DNA from: Bacteroidales bacterium UBA1754
Lineage (GTDB): Bacteria; Bacteroidota; Bacteroidia; Bacteroidales; Paludibacteraceae
NCBI GenBank assembly: GCA_002315615.1
Contig: DCHK01000008.1
Span: 1 to 64,000 of the forward strand
DNA: 64,000 nucleotides
Direction: 5' to 3'
Under the pieces are notes generated by a model. It saw only the letters and a program-made list of their open reading frames with translations, was not told the origin of the DNA and made no database searches. Both the position numbers and the translations under genes were made by a program. Numbering within the stretch: the first letter of the stretch is position 1; every line of letters starts with the position of its first letter. Shown one piece after another: positions 62,841 through 64,000 of this stretch.

Positions 62841-64000
62841 ATGTACTCCTCTAAACAAAACATATTGCAACTTGTAGCGCTGATGCGTGAGTTTGAAATT
62901 CGCGACGTGGTGCTTTGTCCTGGTTCGCGAAACGCACCTTTGAGCAAAACTTTTGCTGCGTGCAATTTTTTTCATTGCCACGCCGTAACCGACGAGCGAA
63001 GTGCTGGATTTCAAGCAATAGGGATGATAGAAGCAACCAACCGACCCGTAGCCATTTGTTGCACATCGGGCAGTGCGTTGCTCAATATTGCGCCGTCAGT
63101 AACCGAAGCGTATTATCAAAAGTTGCCTTTGCTCGTTATTTCGGCAGATAGACCTGCGGCTTGGATTGGACAAATGGACGGACAAACGATTGTTCAACCT
63201 GAAGCACTCAAAAATTTCTGCACCAAAAGCATTGCGTTGCCCGAAATAAACTCCGACGAAGAAGAGTGGTTTTGCAACCGCCTTATAAACGAGGCTCTGC
63301 TGTGTTTAACGGGCGAGAGTGGTTGTGTACACATAAATATACCCATCAGCGAACCGCTTTTTGACTTCTCTGTACAAGAACTGCCAAAAGTCCGTAAAAT
63401 CAATGCGAATATAAATCGTTCAATATACAAATGGGAATCTTCGCAAAAGCCAATGATTATAGTTGGTCAAATGTTGCCAAACAACGATTTGGACGATGCT
63501 TTACGCTTTTTGGTTGAAGAAAAACATTGCGTGGTTTTATGCGAACATTTAGCAAATGTAAATCTTGGCATTAGCAATTTTAACGAAATTGACCTTACGC
63601 CAGAACTTGTTCCAGATTTCCTTGTTACCATTGGCGGACACATTGTTTCAAAAAAATTGAAGCAGTTTTTGCGAAAAAACAAACCAAATACACATTGGCA
63701 CATATCAAAAAATGGTGAAATAGCCGATACTTATCAGTGTTTGACTGACGTTCTTCGTTGTTCAGACATTGCCTCGTTGCTCATCTCGTTAGGCGAAATA
63801 GGAACAAAGGCAACCGCTGATTTTCAAAACAAATGGATAGAAGCATCGAAAAATGTGGTGAGTGTATCCAAAGATTATTCTGAAGAATATGCAGTGGCAA
63901 GTTTGCTAATGAAAATGCCGAGCGACTGTGCATTGCAGTTGGCAAACAGTAGTGCAGTACGTTTAGCGCTGAAGTACGCATTGCCGCAAAATGTGAAAGT
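62841..64000 (+). CDS. menD: SEPHCHC synthase MenD, N-terminal part (runs off window)
   Basis: Open from ATG 62841 to the window edge, about 386 residues of an expected 550 or so. DVVLCPGSRNAPLSKTF, VTDERSAGFQAIGMIEA, ICCTSGSALLNIAPSVTEAYYQKLPLLVISADRP and GQTIVQPEALKNF are MenD blocks; the DERSAGF Glu is the thiamine-diphosphate activating residue. It adds succinic semialdehyde from 2-oxoglutarate to isochorismate, the second committed step of menaquinone synthesis. The diphosphate-binding C-terminal domain lies beyond the window. Confidence 0.95.
   Translation, partial: MYSSKQNILQLVALMREFEIRDVVLCPGSRNAPLSKTFAACNFFHCHAVTDERSAGFQAIGMIEATNRPVAICCTSGSALLNIAPSVTEAYYQKLPLLVISADRPAAWIGQMDGQTIVQPEALKNFCTKSIALPEINSDEEEWFCNRLINEALLCLTGESGCVHINIPISEPLFDFSVQELPKVRKINANINRSIYKWESSQKPMIIVGQMLPNNDLDDALRFLVEEKHCVVLCEHLANVNLGISNFNEIDLTPELVPDFLVTIGGHIVSKKLKQFLRKNKPNTHWHISKNGEIADTYQCLTDVLRCSDIASLLISLGEIGTKATADFQNKWIEASKNVVSVSKDYSEEYAVASLLMKMPSDCALQLANSSAVRLALKYALPQNVK

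Overview
The window looks like a chromosomal segment of an AT-rich member of the Bacteroidota, most likely order Bacteroidales. The reasons are the recurrent TAnnTTTG -7 promoter element (twelve good sites), the absence of Shine-Dalgarno sequences, a Wzi-type outer-membrane protein, SUF-type Fe-S assembly, menaquinone (men) genes, and signal peptides ending in xxAQ. Genus cannot be read from the sequence. No rRNA, tRNA, CRISPR array, transposase or phage gene was seen.

Layout. (1) 1-25226, all on + strand: a surface-glycan (capsule/O-antigen) locus. It begins inside an acyltransferase and continues with glycosyltransferases, a GtrA/GtrB/GtrC-like trio, hexapeptide acyltransferases and a DUF354 protein, ending at a small terminator near 9970. 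A nucleotidyltransferase-family gene follows behind two palindromes. Then come sugar-nucleotide genes: gmd and fcl (with a four-helix-bundle IVP gene between them) and manC for GDP-L-fucose, wecB and nagB. After these are a NodB-like protein, a FemAB/GNAT-like protein, an initiating sugar transferase, a Wzi-like protein and a WbpE/WbpD/WbpB-like set for a 2,3-diacetamido uronic acid. (2) 25241-36971, minus strand: panB, a MATE transporter, an SDR protein that has lost its catalytic residues, and a sufBCD-sufSE operon split by a two-gene restriction-modification system. (3) 37123-43444, plus strand: coaX, an outer-membrane protein, a TPR protein, lptC and a PpiD-like foldase. (4) 43619-58568: yicC, an AlkD-like protein, a Fur-family regulator, purA, a zinc metallopeptidase, a TPR protein, mfd, a PepSY-like protein, carB behind an apparent attenuator, and a DUF4143 ATPase behind an operator-like palindrome. 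(5) 58589-64000: mutS2, then a men operon (hotdog thioesterase, menF, menD) running off the end.

The most unusual signals are non-coding. Spacers between co-directional genes are built from a shared vocabulary of 7-bp and 8-bp tandem words (GTTAAGA, GATGAGA, GCATATA, AAATCAAC, ATTAAAC). Some words lie just after stop codons and others just before the next start. A second dispersed repeat (ATTGACC-NN-AGGGAAA) occurs three times. The carB leader has a promoter, a 40-codon leader ORF, a U-rich stretch and an intrinsic terminator overlapping the end of that ORF, which is the geometry of UTP-sensitive pyrBI attenuation.
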